Part shown: piece after piece, positions 12,492-23,586 of the stretch
How positions within the stretch are numbered: position 1 is the stretch's first letter
Layout of the letters: each line of letters starts with the position of its first letter
NCBI GenBank assembly: GCA_003024785.1
Contig: PUQB01000318.1
Location: 186,001 to 250,000 of the forward strand
DNA from: Selaginella tamariscina
Taxonomy: Eukaryota; Streptophyta; Lycopodiopsida; Selaginellales; Selaginellaceae
Length of the DNA: 64,000 nt
Reading direction: 5' to 3'
The notes under the pieces: model-generated
The model's database searches: none
Seen by the model: the letters and a program-made list of their open reading frames with translations, nothing else
What the model was told of the DNA's origin: nothing
Position numbers and translations under genes: made by a program

Positions 12492-12989
12492 TCAGTTGCG
12501 AGCCCTAATTCTCATCCTGAGATGGTGCACTGGATTCGGTCCCGATGCAGAAAACTCCGGTTCATCCCCATGGTGCAGCGGATTCGGCCCCGATGGTACC
12601 GTCCGTTCCGACTCTTTCAGATTCATCCCCACGGACGATGGTTGCAGCCTGATTTTCTTCCGAAAACGGATGGAAGAACCTGCATGCAGATATTCTTGAG
12701 AGAATTAGTAATAAGATTATTGAAATGAAACCCGGTTGAGTCTAGATTTCCACAAGGAAACGAGGAAACTAGGAAACTAGGAAAATGATGAGTTTGTTGA
12801 ATGGCACAGGATTGTTTTCCATGAATAAGAGGAAAAGAAGGGATTTCGGCATGAATCTGGCGGGATTATGCAAGAAGAGGGAGTGTTTGCTGTGTTTACC
12901 TGTTCAGGGAGCCGATCGCCGCCGCATTGGCGCACCAGGAGAGCCAACACCAACAGGAATGCGAGCACTCCGACGCCGGAAGCCGCCAT
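12492..12989 (-). pseudogene. CLE peptide precursor, copy A (two exons, two CLE motifs, frame-damaged)
   Basis: Exon 1 (12,989-12,900) encodes 30 residues: a start Met, a hydrophobic signal-peptide core (VLAFLLVLALLV) and GGDRLPEQ, ending at CAG before GTAAAC. Exon 2 should start at 12,679 after TGCATGCAG and run to the stop at 12,494-12,492. Late in exon 2 one frame carries RTVPSGPNPLHH, an exact match to the CLE dodecapeptide pattern, and 6 residues later a second copy, SASGPNPVHH, then a basic tail. Relative to the copy at 23.6 kb about 14 bases are missing early in exon 2, so this frame does not join exon 1 by the conserved splice sites. It may be dead or use another acceptor. A TATA box lies at 13,057-13,063 and a divergent tRNA-Trp at 13,322. 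Confidence 0.75.
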
Positions 12990-13056
12990 TCTTACGACCG
13001 GAGGCACAGAAGAGAGATAAGAACAAAACACGTTTATAACGAGAAACGAGCTGCTC

Positions 13057-13063
13057 TTTTATA
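13057..13063 (-). promoter_or_regulatory. TATA box of CLE copy A
   Basis: The minus strand has CTCGGGCTATAAAAGAGCAG, 68 bp upstream of the ATG at 12,989. The same CTCGGGCTATAAA context precedes the copies at 23.6 and 38.3 kb. Confidence 0.7.
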
Positions 13064-13321
13064 GCCCGAGAATATACCCCGAATCCAAATCTATGCATTT
13101 ATCCTCGCGGTGGACTCTCCCTGCAGTAGATTTCCCTTCTGTAACGATCGCGCTAGCGGAATAAATTATTAGGAGGGGAAATTGTCGTGGATCGAACCCG
13201 GGTCGTCCGCGTTACAGCTACTTCCTTAACTAAACGGTGTAGATTGTATCAATCCAACGGCTAGTATGTCAAATGTGAATTATAAATGTATCGATCCCAA
13301 GAGTACTTAACACTGGGAAAT

Positions 13322-13393
13322 GGATCCGTGGCGCAATGGTAGCGCGTCTGACTCCAGATCAGAAGGTTGCGTGTTCGATTCACGTCGGGTTCA
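13322..13393 (+). tRNA. tRNA-Trp (CCA)
   Basis: The gene begins GGATCCGTGGCGCAATGG; the anticodon arm TCTGA-CTCCAGA-TCAGA gives anticodon CCA; the T arm is GCGTG-TTCGATT-CACGT; the 3' end GGGTTCA closes the acceptor stem. 72 bases, no intron. It sits about 330 bp upstream of CLE copy A in the divergent orientation, as in the other cassettes. Confidence 0.95.
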
Positions 13394-13507
13394 GCATTGA
13401 ACTTTTTCATATTTTGTACGGTAAGTGTACTTGTACAAAACTGATTTTGAGAGAGAAGGAATTCGATTTTTTGTTTTTCAGACAGAGATTTCGGAATTTC
13501 CGTGTTT

Positions 13508-13586
13508 TACTTGTTCCCGGAGCCAATCGCCGCCCCATTGCATCATCAACAGGAATGCGAGCACTCGGACGCCGGAAGCCCGCCAT
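13508..13586 (-). pseudogene. CLE precursor exon 1 fragment (copy A')
   Basis: The minus strand from 13,586 resembles the signal-peptide exon of the other CLE copies (ATGGCGGGCTTCCGGCG.. then ..GGCGGCGATTGGCTCC). One extra base near the start and other changes destroy the frame, and the splice donor has changed. Upstream, 13,640-13,720 holds the same promoter region, including CACGTG and CTGCAGTAGATTTCCAGAAG. No exon 2 follows; the tRNA-Trp at 13,322 does. It is a dead fragment. Confidence 0.7.
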
Positions 13587-13860
13587 TCTTACCGGAGCAC
13601 AGAGGAGAGAGAAGTGCTGCTTTAAAGCCTGAGAATATACCTCGCGGTCGATTCTACCTGCAGTAGATTTCCAGAAGCAGCGTGGCGATCGCGCTCCACG
13701 TGTTCTATAGTTCCCGCTCGAATTTGAATTTCTCGATATTCAAATTCGATGGCTTCCTATATATCGCGAAAGTTCATGAGTATGTCCGTCTATCCATACA
13801 TTATTTTAAATTCGTTTGTGTCTTCTAGTCTGGATTTGAAAATGCGTACAAGATAAAATG

Positions 13861-13932
13861 TGAATCCGACGTGAATCGAACCAGAACCTTCTGATCTGGA
13901 GTCAGAACGCGCTACCATTGCGCCACAGATCC
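13861..13932 (-). pseudogene. tRNA-Trp, degenerate
   Basis: It is like the intact tRNA-Trp genes but has GCGTTCTGACTCCAGATCAGAA (an inserted T before the anticodon stem) and a T-arm 5' strand changed to TCTGG, which no longer pairs with CACGT. The 5' end reads GGATCTG. Probably a pseudogene. Confidence 0.7.
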
Positions 13933-13939
13933 ATTCTAA

Positions 13940-15430
13940 CAAGTTTTTATATCAATCATATTGACAATCCAAATGTGTGTTCTCTAATATATATGTGTAC
14001 TAAAAGTTTGTTTATTTTTATTACATATATGTGATAATTTTTAAGTACAATACAATGTGTTTCAAACATGCTATAGAGCTTAATTAAATTTTAAAGTAAA
14101 ATAAATTAAAAATCCTATTGTAGCATAATCAATCTCTTAAGTTTGCATATTTCATATTTTACACTTGCAAATTCAAAATGATTACAATAAATTATTAATA
14201 TTTTAAGGTATTATTTTAATGAAATATGTGTGTGTGTGTGTGTGTGTACATAATTATACTTAGTTATATATACATATGCATAGATATACATTTTATTACG
14301 GAAAAAACTTAGTTTATATGTGTATACAGTGTATAACATATAAACTCTGAAATGCAAGTCTTTTCGTGTTTATGATTAGTTTGTACTATATAAAATTATA
14401 CAACGTATTAATTTATTAAGTTATGCGAGGATATCATTCTTTTCATAGAAGGCGCTACAGCAATGTCAAACTCATGTTCATCGCATACTCATATTCAAAC
14501 TTCAGCCCCTCCCTATGCCTCAAGTCCACCACTAGAATAAGTAATTAATTAAGTATTATTATTATATTAATCATATTAATTAAACACATGACCGTTATCA
14601 ACTACTTCATCAAACTGCTCATGCTCTAAAATATTATACATATAAAAAAAGTTAAAATTTAATTGAGTATTGGCTTTATTAATAATTACTGTTTATAAAA
14701 ATGCAGCGATGCTATTAGAACTTAATATTTGCAAAGTATTATTATAAACACAATTTTCTTTTTTGTTTCAATTTTATTTTAAATCGGGTAGGTCCCCCCT
14801 CCCTTAATTATACCTAATTAACTTAATTATTTTAATGATTTTATTAACATTTAAAAGAGATAAACGAAAAAGACCTTCAGGATTAATGCATTCATCCATA
14901 TACACAATCTGGTATATATAAATTTTATTAAATACATGTTTTTTTTCCTGGTTTTAATATTAATCAAATTTTAATTAATTATCGCTGTATAACATAATCC
15001 TCAAGTACACAATAGTATTGAATAAAGAATTATAAATAGCAAAATCATCGGACTAGCAGGAAAGTTAAGCATTTCCAAGCTAAGTTTACTCAAGTTTTAG
15101 GATATTATTGTCCACTTAGAGCAAATATATTTTTATTTAATTTAAATTATAAATTTGATTTTTGTTTTATTTACTAAAATTCAAGAAGAATAAATTTTTC
15201 ATTAAGAAAACCTCAAAATATGAACCATCTATGGATACATGATAAAGAATGGAAATTTATATATATCTAACAAGACACTTGTACATTTGTGAATGTTTTG
15301 TGTGGTTATAGGCAAATACGATTATGGATATAATATTAAAACCAAAAATTTGTTATTATATATATATATATGATGTACTAAATACATACAAATTTAGTGT
15401 ATGAAACACACCATCGACATTCATTAAATA
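13940..15430. other. AT-rich spacer, no gene seen
   Basis: Base composition is strongly AT, with a (TG)n tract at about 14,226-14,247 and (TA)n near 15,358. There are no open frames of note, no LTR ends and no tRNA-like sequence. Confidence 0.7.
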
Positions 15431-15442
15431 AAAGCCATGTGT

Positions 15443-15514
15443 TGAACCCGACGTGAATCGAACACGCAACCTTCTGATCTGGAGTCAGACGCGCTACCAT
15501 TGCGCCACGGATCC
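15443..15514 (-). tRNA. tRNA-Trp (CCA)
   Basis: The minus strand reads as the same 72-base tRNA-Trp as at 13,322, with anticodon loop CTCCAGA, intact D, anticodon and T stems, and discriminator A. It lies upstream of, and divergent from, the damaged CLE copy at 15.6-16.3 kb. Confidence 0.95.
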
Positions 15515-15629
15515 ATTTCGACTATAAGCACCGCCTGCATATTCCAAATGTTAATTACAAACAGTAGTGGATATATCTTGCAAACATGAATAGCCGTTGG
15601 ATGAGATTGATGCCATCTTCAACCGACCC

Positions 15630-16269
15630 AGGTTAACAGGTGAAACACTCCCTCTTCTTGCATAAGCCCTCTAGATTCATGCCGAAATCCCTGCTCTTCT
15701 CCTGAAAGCAAACCTGCGCCATTCAACAAACTCATCAAAATCCATCTTTTTCCTAGTTTCTGGTTTCCTTGTGAAAATCTAGACTCAACCGGCTTCGATT
15801 CATCCGATTGAATCAGCATTTCTCTTCGATAATCTCTGGAATATTACTAATTCTCTCAAGAAAATGCGCATGCTTTCGGCCCAAGGAATTTGACTAACTC
15901 CTTGGAAGTAACGTACCCCTATCACAAAGAGATCCTGCCAACCTTTTAGAAAACTTTCCCCAGTTTGATGTTCAAGGTAGGTTTTAGAAAACTTTCCCCA
16001 GTTTGATGTTCCAAGGTAGGTTGTCTGCAAAGTATAGTTTGTCGGAAGAAAATCAGGCGGCCACCATACTCAGAATCTGATCGTCCGTGGGGATGAATCC
16101 AAAGCGCAAGTGCAGGAGGATGTGTTTTCTGTGTCGGAACAACAGTACCATCTGGGCCGAACCCACTACACCATGGGGGTGAACCGGTGATTGCTGAGTC
16201 GGAGTGCGTGATTCCATCGGGCCGAATCCAGTGCACCATCGCAGGATGAAAATTAGGGTTCGCAACTAA
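15630..16269 (+). pseudogene. CLE precursor copy C: intron and exon 2 relic with LTR pieces inside
   Basis: The intron start (CAGGTGAAACACTCCCTC) is present at about 15,638, but the signal-peptide exon is missing. The intron runs on to about 15,870, then LTR-A-like sequence (15,876-15,943), two 38-40 bp tandem copies of TTTTAGAAAACTTTCCCCAG.. (about 15,943-16,020), and a fragment like GCAAAGTATAGTTTGTC replace the intron end and the exon 2 start. Exon 2 resumes at about 16,039 (GTCGGAAGAAAATCAGGCGG) and both CLE-coding stretches are recognisable, but a base lost just before the first shifts the frame. Dead copy. Confidence 0.75.
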
Positions 16270-16529
16270 GCATTCTCTATTCAGTGAAGAAACTCCCTTT
16301 ACTCTTCAGAGCATTCGTGTAACATTCTCGTCTATCATTTTGATTAAAATGAAGATGTCTTGAGTTGTTATGTCTTTTTAAATAAACCTAACATGAGAAT
16401 ATGACATGGAACTTCACGTTAAAAGCATTCCATTTTGTCCGTACAGGCACTTGTGAGTGTAGTGGATTTAAATCCGAGTTCGAATCTCAGTCACGAGAGG
16501 ATTTCTAATCAAAGGACTTTACCAAAGCA

Positions 16530-16552
16530 CCACACACACACACACACACACA
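16530..16552. repeat. (CA)n microsatellite in cassette
   Basis: The same ACCACACACA.. tract followed by CATATAGTGAGATAT.. recurs at 24,412-24,437 and 39,119-39,147, marking the 3' part of each cassette. Just upstream of each (about 16,466, 24,375 and 39,060) is AATCCGAGTTCGAATC, a T-arm relic of tRNA-Gln. Confidence 0.8.
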
Positions 16553-16689
16553 CATATAGTGAGATATCGACACATAGTGGGAACGTATTAGTTGAATGTG
16601 ATATAGAATATCTATATATATTTATTCTTGTTCAAGATATATGCACACATACGTGTATGTTCATGTGTTTGTGTATGTGAATATGAGTG

Positions 16690-17491
16690 TGACCGTGTGA
16701 CTTTGCAGAATCCCCTCGCGGTGTCAAAACAATCATGGCTACCTAGGTGGATTCTCCTTGCCTTGAGATGGTATCCCATTGTTTCTTAGTTATCGTGACT
16801 TTGCCGTACGCCTTTGTGCATGGTCGGTACGGTCTCGCTCGCTTGGGCATATTCCCATTGCTCTGGGACGGAATCCCCTCGTCCCTAGCCCAAAGTGATC
16901 ATTGTACCACCCCCCTCACTAGCGCCTCTTCCCAATCTATCAGCTCATCGACATCTAGTCGCCTTCACGCGATTGGTCTTCCCATGTGTTGCCCAACCTT
17001 TTAGAGTCTTGGACCACCATCTTGGTACTCACCTAGCTTGCTATATCGTCCGGTCTGTTGAACTCCTAATGCAGAGGTTTCTTCATTAGTGGTCGGCACT
17101 CCTCCTTGCAAGAGCCTTCCGGATGAGGCTCTTCCTCCCCTCTTTTAGAGCATCCACGGCTGGCTTGTCTTGCCCTACTAGGAGACAACAGCTATGGGTT
17201 TGCTACCTTGTGTCCCTCATAGCATTGGCCATGCATAGCCTCCAACTCTCCTCCACCGTCACTATCTCCGTTGTCATCACCACTTCAAGTTTTCTGCCTC
17301 AAACACATGCATCTTCTGTCATGGAGTTCTTCTGTGTGAGGTCTCCTCCCTTGATGGTACTCGTCGAATACATGTTCAGCTATGTGGTGTGGGGACTCAT
17401 AGTAGTTATCACTTTCACCTACATCAAGAGGGGGTGGAGGAGGGCTTCTTTCATTTTGTCATTCTTCTCACTCTGCATTACAGGTCATCGC
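16690..17491. repeat. Interspersed repeat C, left part
   Basis: CT-rich sequence with no coding sense. Together with 19,178-20,048 it makes one unit split by the solo LTR at 17,492. Its right part resembles 25,180-25,433, 33,700-34,438 and 39,850-40,092. The class is unknown; it may be an LTR or a non-autonomous element. Confidence 0.6.
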
Positions 17492-19177
17492 TGTCAGAGT
17501 TTTAACCCAAAGGCCCAACATGTGGCAACACGTGGCTGCCAGGTGGCCATTCGGCGTCATCACCCTATGTGAGCAACGCTAAGTTTCCCAAAACAACCCC
17601 AACGACCCTTAGGGTTAGACTCTAATGCCCAAGTGGACAGGAGACTTTAGGGTTTAGCCTAAGTCTCCCTAGAATGTCTACCCCCAAAACCCTTGAGGGA
17701 TAACCCTAGTTGACTTAGGGAGACCTAAACAAGCTCATGCCCTAACCCCCATCAGGGAGACGTGTGTTCTACACATACCCCGTGACAGAGCTAAGGCATC
17801 GTCACTTACCCCTTGAGGAATCACCCTCATCCGGGAGTATAACCCCTTTAGGGCGACAAGGGGTACCTTGAACCATGATTAGCCCCTAAGGGTTTGAGTG
17901 GCCAAGTCATACCCTAGACCTAGGGCTAGTACTTAGTGAGGACACGAGTGTGCGCCGTAGGCGGACACGAGTGTTCTATTAAGCAAACTCCCTAAGGCTA
18001 GCTTTGGGATAATCCTAAGCACATGACCTTGCGAGTGCCTCACGAAAGGGCTCCTGCTAACACGCTTAGGTTGTTCAACCCTTGAATTCTAAGGAGAACA
18101 CTTCCCTAGCCAAGTGTGTCAAAGCACACATAGTTATGAGACCTAACCTCCCTTGAGCGGATGCCCAATGCTTAGCACCCTAGTGCAAGCACAAGCATGT
18201 ATGTTTGTTAAAGTATCCAACCCTTTGGTGACAAGCCTATGACATAACCCCAAAGGGCGGTGCCTTGGGCATTGTACCATGTGACGTTTAGCCCAGTGTC
18301 ACATCTCCATGTGACACTGCCTTTCCCGATGTGGGCTATCATGCCATAACCCTTAGATTTAAGAGTTGCACCAAGTGCCACAAACGTGGCTCCTAAATGC
18401 CAACTCTAGAACCCCTTAGTGAACCCTCAATGTGAACCTGTTAAATAAGATCCCACGCCCACAGTTGGACAAGGACACGGATGTGCCTTGCTTGGCTGTG
18501 AGTGCTACCCTTAGCTTGACGTGGAGGAGGAGGCTGGAGACAAGCTTCAACCTTTGCCTCTTGGAACGTGCATTCCGACAAGACCTCCTAGGCATGGATT
18601 CACCAACATTAAGGGTAAGCTACCTCGAAGGTGGGACGTACCCCTGGCATCTGGAAGTTAGAGCGGCACAACAGAGGGTTGTGCCTTGACGACACAAGCT
18701 AGAGCTTGCACCGGGAGAAGAGTAACGAGCTCAGTCATGAACCCAGGACCCCTCACTTCTATATACTACTTTATTTATGTGACAGAGCCCCCCCCCCTGT
18801 TTAAATGTTTACATAAGTGGGCTAGCATTGAAATCTCATTCCCATAGGGAATATACTTGGTGAGTTATCCATCGACCCCTAAGCCCTAACCTATCAAACC
18901 CAGGGGTATTTTTAAGCATATCCGACATGCCGAACTCACCGGAACTAACCATTAACCCAATCGGGACATGGAAAACGAGGGTAAGAGTTTTTTAGAAGGT
19001 AAGTGCTACCTTGCTTAGAGTTTCTCGCGATATCTAAGGACAGCCGGCCGGACTACCCCTAAACACCTAAGTGCATTAAGCAGGGTTGTTTCTCACTACA
19101 TCTAGGGCTTGCCAACATAGGTAGGTAACAACAGTCAATGTCCAAAGTAAAGAGGAGTCATAGTAAAAACTATGACA
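17492..19177 (-). mobile_element. Solo LTR of gypsy family B, complete ends
   Basis: It runs from TGTCAGAGTTTTAACCC to ACTATGACA (minus strand: TGTCATAG...TCTGACA), 1,686 bp. A 5-bp target duplication, ATCGC, flanks it exactly (17,487-17,491 and 19,178-19,182). No internal region is present, as expected after LTR-LTR recombination. It lies inside repeat C. No gene is in it; its open frames are shared with every other LTR-B and are chance. Confidence 0.93.
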
Positions 19178-20048
19178 ATCGCCATGAGGTCTCGCCTGTC
19201 CAAGTGTTGCTCATTCCCCCGCGTTCCTACACATGGGACTTTATTAGGACGTGTTAAGGGTTCTTCATTGTTTGTGGCTTGCAACCGATTTGATGATGTT
19301 ACATTGAGTCTTTTACTTCTCGAAAGGTTGGCCATATGGTGTCTTCATCATGAACTCTAACGGGTGAGTTTGGGGTCAATTGTGGCATTCGTGGCACTTC
19401 CTTGCCCTCCGTTGGCCTCTCTCAGTTAGCACAACCCATCCTCTTGGCTAGTTAGTATTCATTAATCTCCAGTTGTTCAAATGAATTAATGTGAACTCCA
19501 TCTGCGTATAATTAAAATCCCTCTGTGGTCGCCACAAATGGTCGTCGGGGACTCCACATGGGCGGACTCAAGTGGTCTTGGTGGTCACCAGGACTCTGTT
19601 GCCAACGCCCAATCCCAGGGGTCCAGCCATTTCTTTGGGATGCACTAGACGGTGCAATAGTGGCCTCTACCCATACGCCGTGAGGGTTTGTGTACCAATG
19701 GAGTGGAGTTTTCCCTTCTACTAGAGTGCAGTTTCCTGCATAATTGGGGGCAAGAGAAGGAGAGGATGGGGATGGCAACAGTAGACATGAACTATATATA
19801 CCTCTTAGAGATACAAAGTGGCCTCTTCCCCAGAGATGGCCAGAGCAAGATACAAATAAGAAGATGAATTAAAAGCACCCTAACCCACTATTTACCTTCT
19901 TGTTTATATAGTGGATTGGGTGGTATTGGGATGTAGAGAGGTGGCATTGGGATGTAGAAAAGGTGGCACTCCCCACTGGATTGCCATATTGACTTAATGC
20001 ACCTCCCTCATGTGTGTTGTCCTTAGTACCTTGGTAGCTAGTTTGGAC
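19178..20048. repeat. Interspersed repeat C, right part
   Basis: It shares GTGTTGCTCATTC, GACTTGCAACCGA-like, GGTTGGCCATATGGTGTC and GGTCGTCGGGGACTC phrases with 25,200-25,433, 33,700-34,438 and 39,850-40,092. No coding sequence seen. Confidence 0.7.
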
Positions 20049-21455
20049 TGTCATAGTTTTTACTATGACTCGACCCTTTACTTTGGACGTTGATTATTGT
20101 TACCTATTATACTATATTGATGGACCTTAGATATAGTAAGAAATGGGCCCTCTTAGTGCACTTGAGTATCTAGTGATGGTTCAACTAAGTGTCATTAAGT
20201 ATTTGCAGGAAACTCTAAGCAAAGCTAGAACTTACCTTCTAGAAAACCCACCCCTGATTTTGACGTCCCAGTTATGTTGATTGAGTTCAACGTGGTAAGT
20301 AAGGTTATGAATATCCCTAAGGTTGAGCTAACCCTAGGGTTGCCCTAACCCACGAGCTAAAAACCCCCACCCCCTTGGGTAGGGTTTAGGGTAGGAGTAA
20401 GGGTGAATTATAGGCTTATACTGTTAATTTATCTAAGGGGCTGAAATTCCATGCCATGCCACTTACACATGTAGGAACAGAGAGGGGGGGGGGGTCCATC
20501 ACATAAATAAGGTAGAGTATGTAGGAGTGAGAGTTCCTTGGGTTCATGATTGAGTTCGTTACTTTTCTTTCAGTGCAGGCTTTAGCTTGTGTCGTTAAGG
20601 TACAACCCTCTTTTGTGCCTCCCTAATTTCCAGATGACAGGGGTATGTCCCACCTTCGGGGTTGCACACCCTTAATGTTGGCGAATCCATGCCTATAAGG
20701 TCTTGTTGAAATGCACGTTCCAAGAGGCAGAGGTTAAGCTTGTCTCCAACCTCCTCCTCCATGTCAAGCTAGGTGTAGCACTCATGGCCAAGCAAGGCAC
20801 ATCCGTGTCCTTGTCTAATTGTGGGATCTTATTTGACAGGTTCATGTTACCTGGTTCCTGAGGGTTCACTGAAGGGTTCTAGAATTGTCATTTAAGAGCC
20901 ACATTTGTGGCACTTGGTGCAACTCTTGAATCTAAGAGGCTATGACATGATAGCCCACATCGTGGAAGACAATGTCACATGGAGATGTAACACTAGGTTA
21001 GACATCACACAATATAACGACTGAGGCACGCCCTTTAAGGTCGTATCATGGGTTTGTCACCAAGGGGTTGAATACTCTAGTAAACATGCATGCTTGTGCT
21101 CGCACTAGGGTGCTAAACCTTAGGCATCCACTCAAGGGAGGTTAGGTCTCATAACTAGGTGTGCTTTGGCACACCTAGCTAGGGGGTGTTCTCCTTAGGA
21201 TGTAAGGGTTGAATAACTTAAGCTCATTAGCAAAAGTCCTATCATGAGACACTCACAAGGTCATGTACTTAGAGTTATGCAAACCTAGCCTTGGGGAGTT
21301 TGCTTAACAAAACACTCGTGTTCGCTTATGGCACACACTCCTGTCCTCATTAAGTACTAGCCCTAAGTCTAGGGCTAGGGTTAATCATGGTTCATGGTAC
21401 CCCTTGTCGCCCTAAAGGGGTTGTACTCCCTTATGAGAGTGATTTCTCAATAGGA
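20049..21455 (+). repeat. LTR-B, 3'-truncated
   Basis: It begins TGTCATAGTTTTTACTATGA, is colinear with the LTR at 31,451-33,229, and stops after the 'TTGTACTCCC..GAGTGATT' segment. A G11-12 run lies near 20,483. The terminal 300 bp or so of the LTR are missing. Confidence 0.8.
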
Positions 21456-22075
21456 TTTTGCACTTGCTATTGCTTTTTACTCAAAATTCTATTGCATGTC
21501 ATTATGATAGAATGTGGTAAATCTTATTTGTTGTAATGGACTTAATTAACATATCCATCTTTCTTATGCAACCACTATAGAATATACTTAATCTTTTGCA
21601 TGTGTGAAATTATTCAACCCTAATTGTGGTTACAAAACATTAAATATATGATATACATGTACATGTGTAGGTGAATATACATCTTGTGGCACCCACAAAG
21701 CATAAGGCCCAAGTAGTATCATAAAAAGAACCCTAATTGAATTTGAAGAAGAAGAAAGAGCCTGGTTAATGCTACTTCAGTTGGAAAAGTAAGAAATATT
21801 TATTTGATAAACATAATTAATAGTTAGGAAAGAAAGCTAAAATAACTCGATACTGTTTTTAATTAGATGGCTTGTGTAAAGATACAAAGAGTGAGATATG
21901 CCCTCTTTAGTATTGTTATAGTCTCAGAATATAAGACGGTTGCTAATGAGTTGAATGGCCTCGATAATGCTACACAGATTTAAAATCTCATTAAACCATT
22001 TTCAAATTGAAATTCAAACTAGCAAATCCAAAAACCTTCATTTTGAATCAAAAATGATATTCACACAGGGGAATG
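21456..22075. other. AT-rich spacer, no gene seen
   Basis: No tRNA, LTR end or supported coding sequence. It leads into CLE copy E. Confidence 0.6.
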
Positions 22076-22078
22076 AGC

Positions 22079-22293
22079 TCAGTTGGGATCTCCAATTTTC
22101 AGCACTGGATTCGGCCCCGATGGAATCACGCGCTCCGACTCAGCAGACACCGGTTCATCCTCATGGTGCAGCGGATTCGGCCCTGACGGTACTGTGTGTT
22201 CCGACTCAGAAAACACATTCTCCTGCACTCGCGCTTCCGGACGATCTGAGTATCATCGCCGCCTGATTTTCTTCCGACAACGGATGGAAGAAC
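22079..22293 (-). pseudogene. CLE precursor exon 2, copy E (two CLE motifs, no exon 1)
   Basis: The minus strand from 22,293 follows a TGCATGCAG acceptor. One frame carries HTVPSGPNPLHH, and after a spacer including ESE it carries RVIPSGPNPV, then LKIGDPN and stop; the HHRRM after the second motif is missing. About 19 bases are absent from the first half relative to the copy at 23.9 kb, so the conserved frame is lost upstream. Intron sequence continues to about 22,440, but there is no signal-peptide exon before the tRNA-Asp. Dead relic, inverted relative to its neighbour. Confidence 0.75.
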
Positions 22294-22528
22294 CTGCATG
22301 CACATTTGAGGGAATCAGTACATGTCGAGAGATTGTCGAATGACACAACTGATGAATGAAAGCCGAGATTTTCAGAGAAATATGAATTGAAACGAAGAAA
22401 CTGGGAAAAGATAGATTTTGATGAGTTTTGACTTTTGATCATGTTGCTATCGTTTTGTTGGTCTTTAAATAAATTTTGACCGGTAGGTAAAATTACTAAT
22501 GAATCTACTCAAAGTAGTAAATTAAACT

Positions 22529-22600
22529 CGCCGTTGCCGGGGATCGAACCCGGGTCGTCTGCGTGACAGGCAGAAATACTCACCACTATACTACAACGAC
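22529..22600 (-). tRNA. tRNA-Asp (GTC)
   Basis: The minus strand begins GTCGTTGTAGTATAGTGG; the anticodon arm TCTGC-CTGTCAC-GCAGA gives anticodon GTC; the T arm is CCGGG-TTCGATC-CCCGG; the 3' CAACGGC pairs with 5' GTCGTTG, discriminator G. 72 bases, all arms pair. It is the better of the two Asp copies in the window. Confidence 0.94.
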
Positions 22601-23163
22601 TTTATTAATATAAATTAGTACATTTTTATATAATCAGGTTTAAATTGGTAGAGATTGTGCATCCATATAATCAGTATCTGTTTGTGCGCGTCATCCTATA
22701 AGACATAAAATATAAATACGCACTACTTTGGTTGTCGTAACAATATCTTTATGTTATTATATCTGTAATCGTACTTACTACCTATGGGTGTCTTGTTCGA
22801 TATATAGTAATGTTTATTATTTGTTAAAATACGCAGTTAATATTTTTGTTTGTGAAGTATTAAAAAACTAGAGCCGCGGAATGGATTCGGATTTTGCCAC
22901 GTTACAAAATCCGTGAGTCACACAGGAACACACGTACAAAATCACGCACACGCATCAACCAACTTTATATATTTTTGTCTTCATATATATATATATATAT
23001 ATACCCTAGAGGTCTTATTCTGTTTCAGACACATGCACAGCAGGTAAAAGCTAAATATATAAGAAAAAGTACTTATTTTATGCACACACAAAGCATGAAT
23101 TAGTATATACAAGCATATAGAATATCCTCACGAAATTCGATAGCTTTGCGAAAAATTAAAAGT

Positions 23164-23226
23164 TGAACCCAACGTAAATCGAACACGCAACCTTCTGATC
23201 ACGTGCTACCATTGCGCCACGGATCC
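23164..23226 (-). pseudogene. tRNA-Trp lacking its anticodon
   Basis: It matches tRNA-Trp at both ends (5' GGATCCGTGGCGCAATGG and T arm), but about 9-10 bases covering the anticodon loop and half its stem are missing. It cannot work. It holds the same place in the cassette as the intact gene at 37,919-37,990. Confidence 0.88.
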
Positions 23227-23392
23227 ATTTCGACTATAAGCACCGCCTGCATATTCCAAATCTTAATTACAAACAATGAATAGCCGTTGGATGCCATCTT
23301 TACCGTCCACAGGACCGACCCAGGTTCGACCCCGGTTATTTCCCCTCTACCAGCGCAATCGTGCAATTCATATTCGAGCGGGAACCGTAGAA

Positions 23393-23398
23393 CACGTG
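23393..23398 (+). promoter_or_regulatory. G-box CACGTG upstream of CLE copy B
   Basis: AACACGTGGCGCGC lies about 100 bp before the TATA box and is repeated at 38,116-38,121 in copy D. It is a perfect G-box core, a class of site bound by plant bZIP and bHLH factors. Function is inferred only. Confidence 0.5.
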
Positions 23399-23490
23399 GC
23401 GCGCAATCGTACAGAAGCCACGCTGCTTCTGGAAATCTACTGCAGGCAGAATCCACCGCGAAGATTTGGATTCGGGGTATATCCTCGGGC

Positions 23491-23497
23491 TATAAAT
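23491..23497 (+). promoter_or_regulatory. TATA box of CLE copy B
   Basis: TATAAAT in the context CCTCGGGCTATAAATCAGCAG, 96 bp before the ATG at 23,587. It is conserved in copy D (38,214-38,220) and copy A. Confidence 0.75.
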
Positions 23498-23586
23498 CAG
23501 CAGCTCGTTGCTCGTTTTTCGTTATAAACGTTTCTCGTTGGATTGTCTTTTGTTCTTATCTCTCTTCTGTGCCTCCGATCTCAAGA

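Noticed and set aside
12414-12728. Plus-strand open frames over 12.4-12.7 kb (and similar at 22.0-22.3 kb)
   Set aside because: They are antisense shadows of CLE exon 2; the CLE motifs are on the minus strand.
17123-17572. 149-codon open frame on the plus strand
   Set aside because: It crosses from repeat C into the solo LTR border at 17,492; a real gene would not read through a target-duplicated insertion. Ser/Leu-rich translation of CT-rich repeat.
23276-23527. Open frames over the CLE promoter (also 38,013-38,409)
   Set aside because: They run through the TATA box and into the signal-peptide exon in other frames; no independent support.
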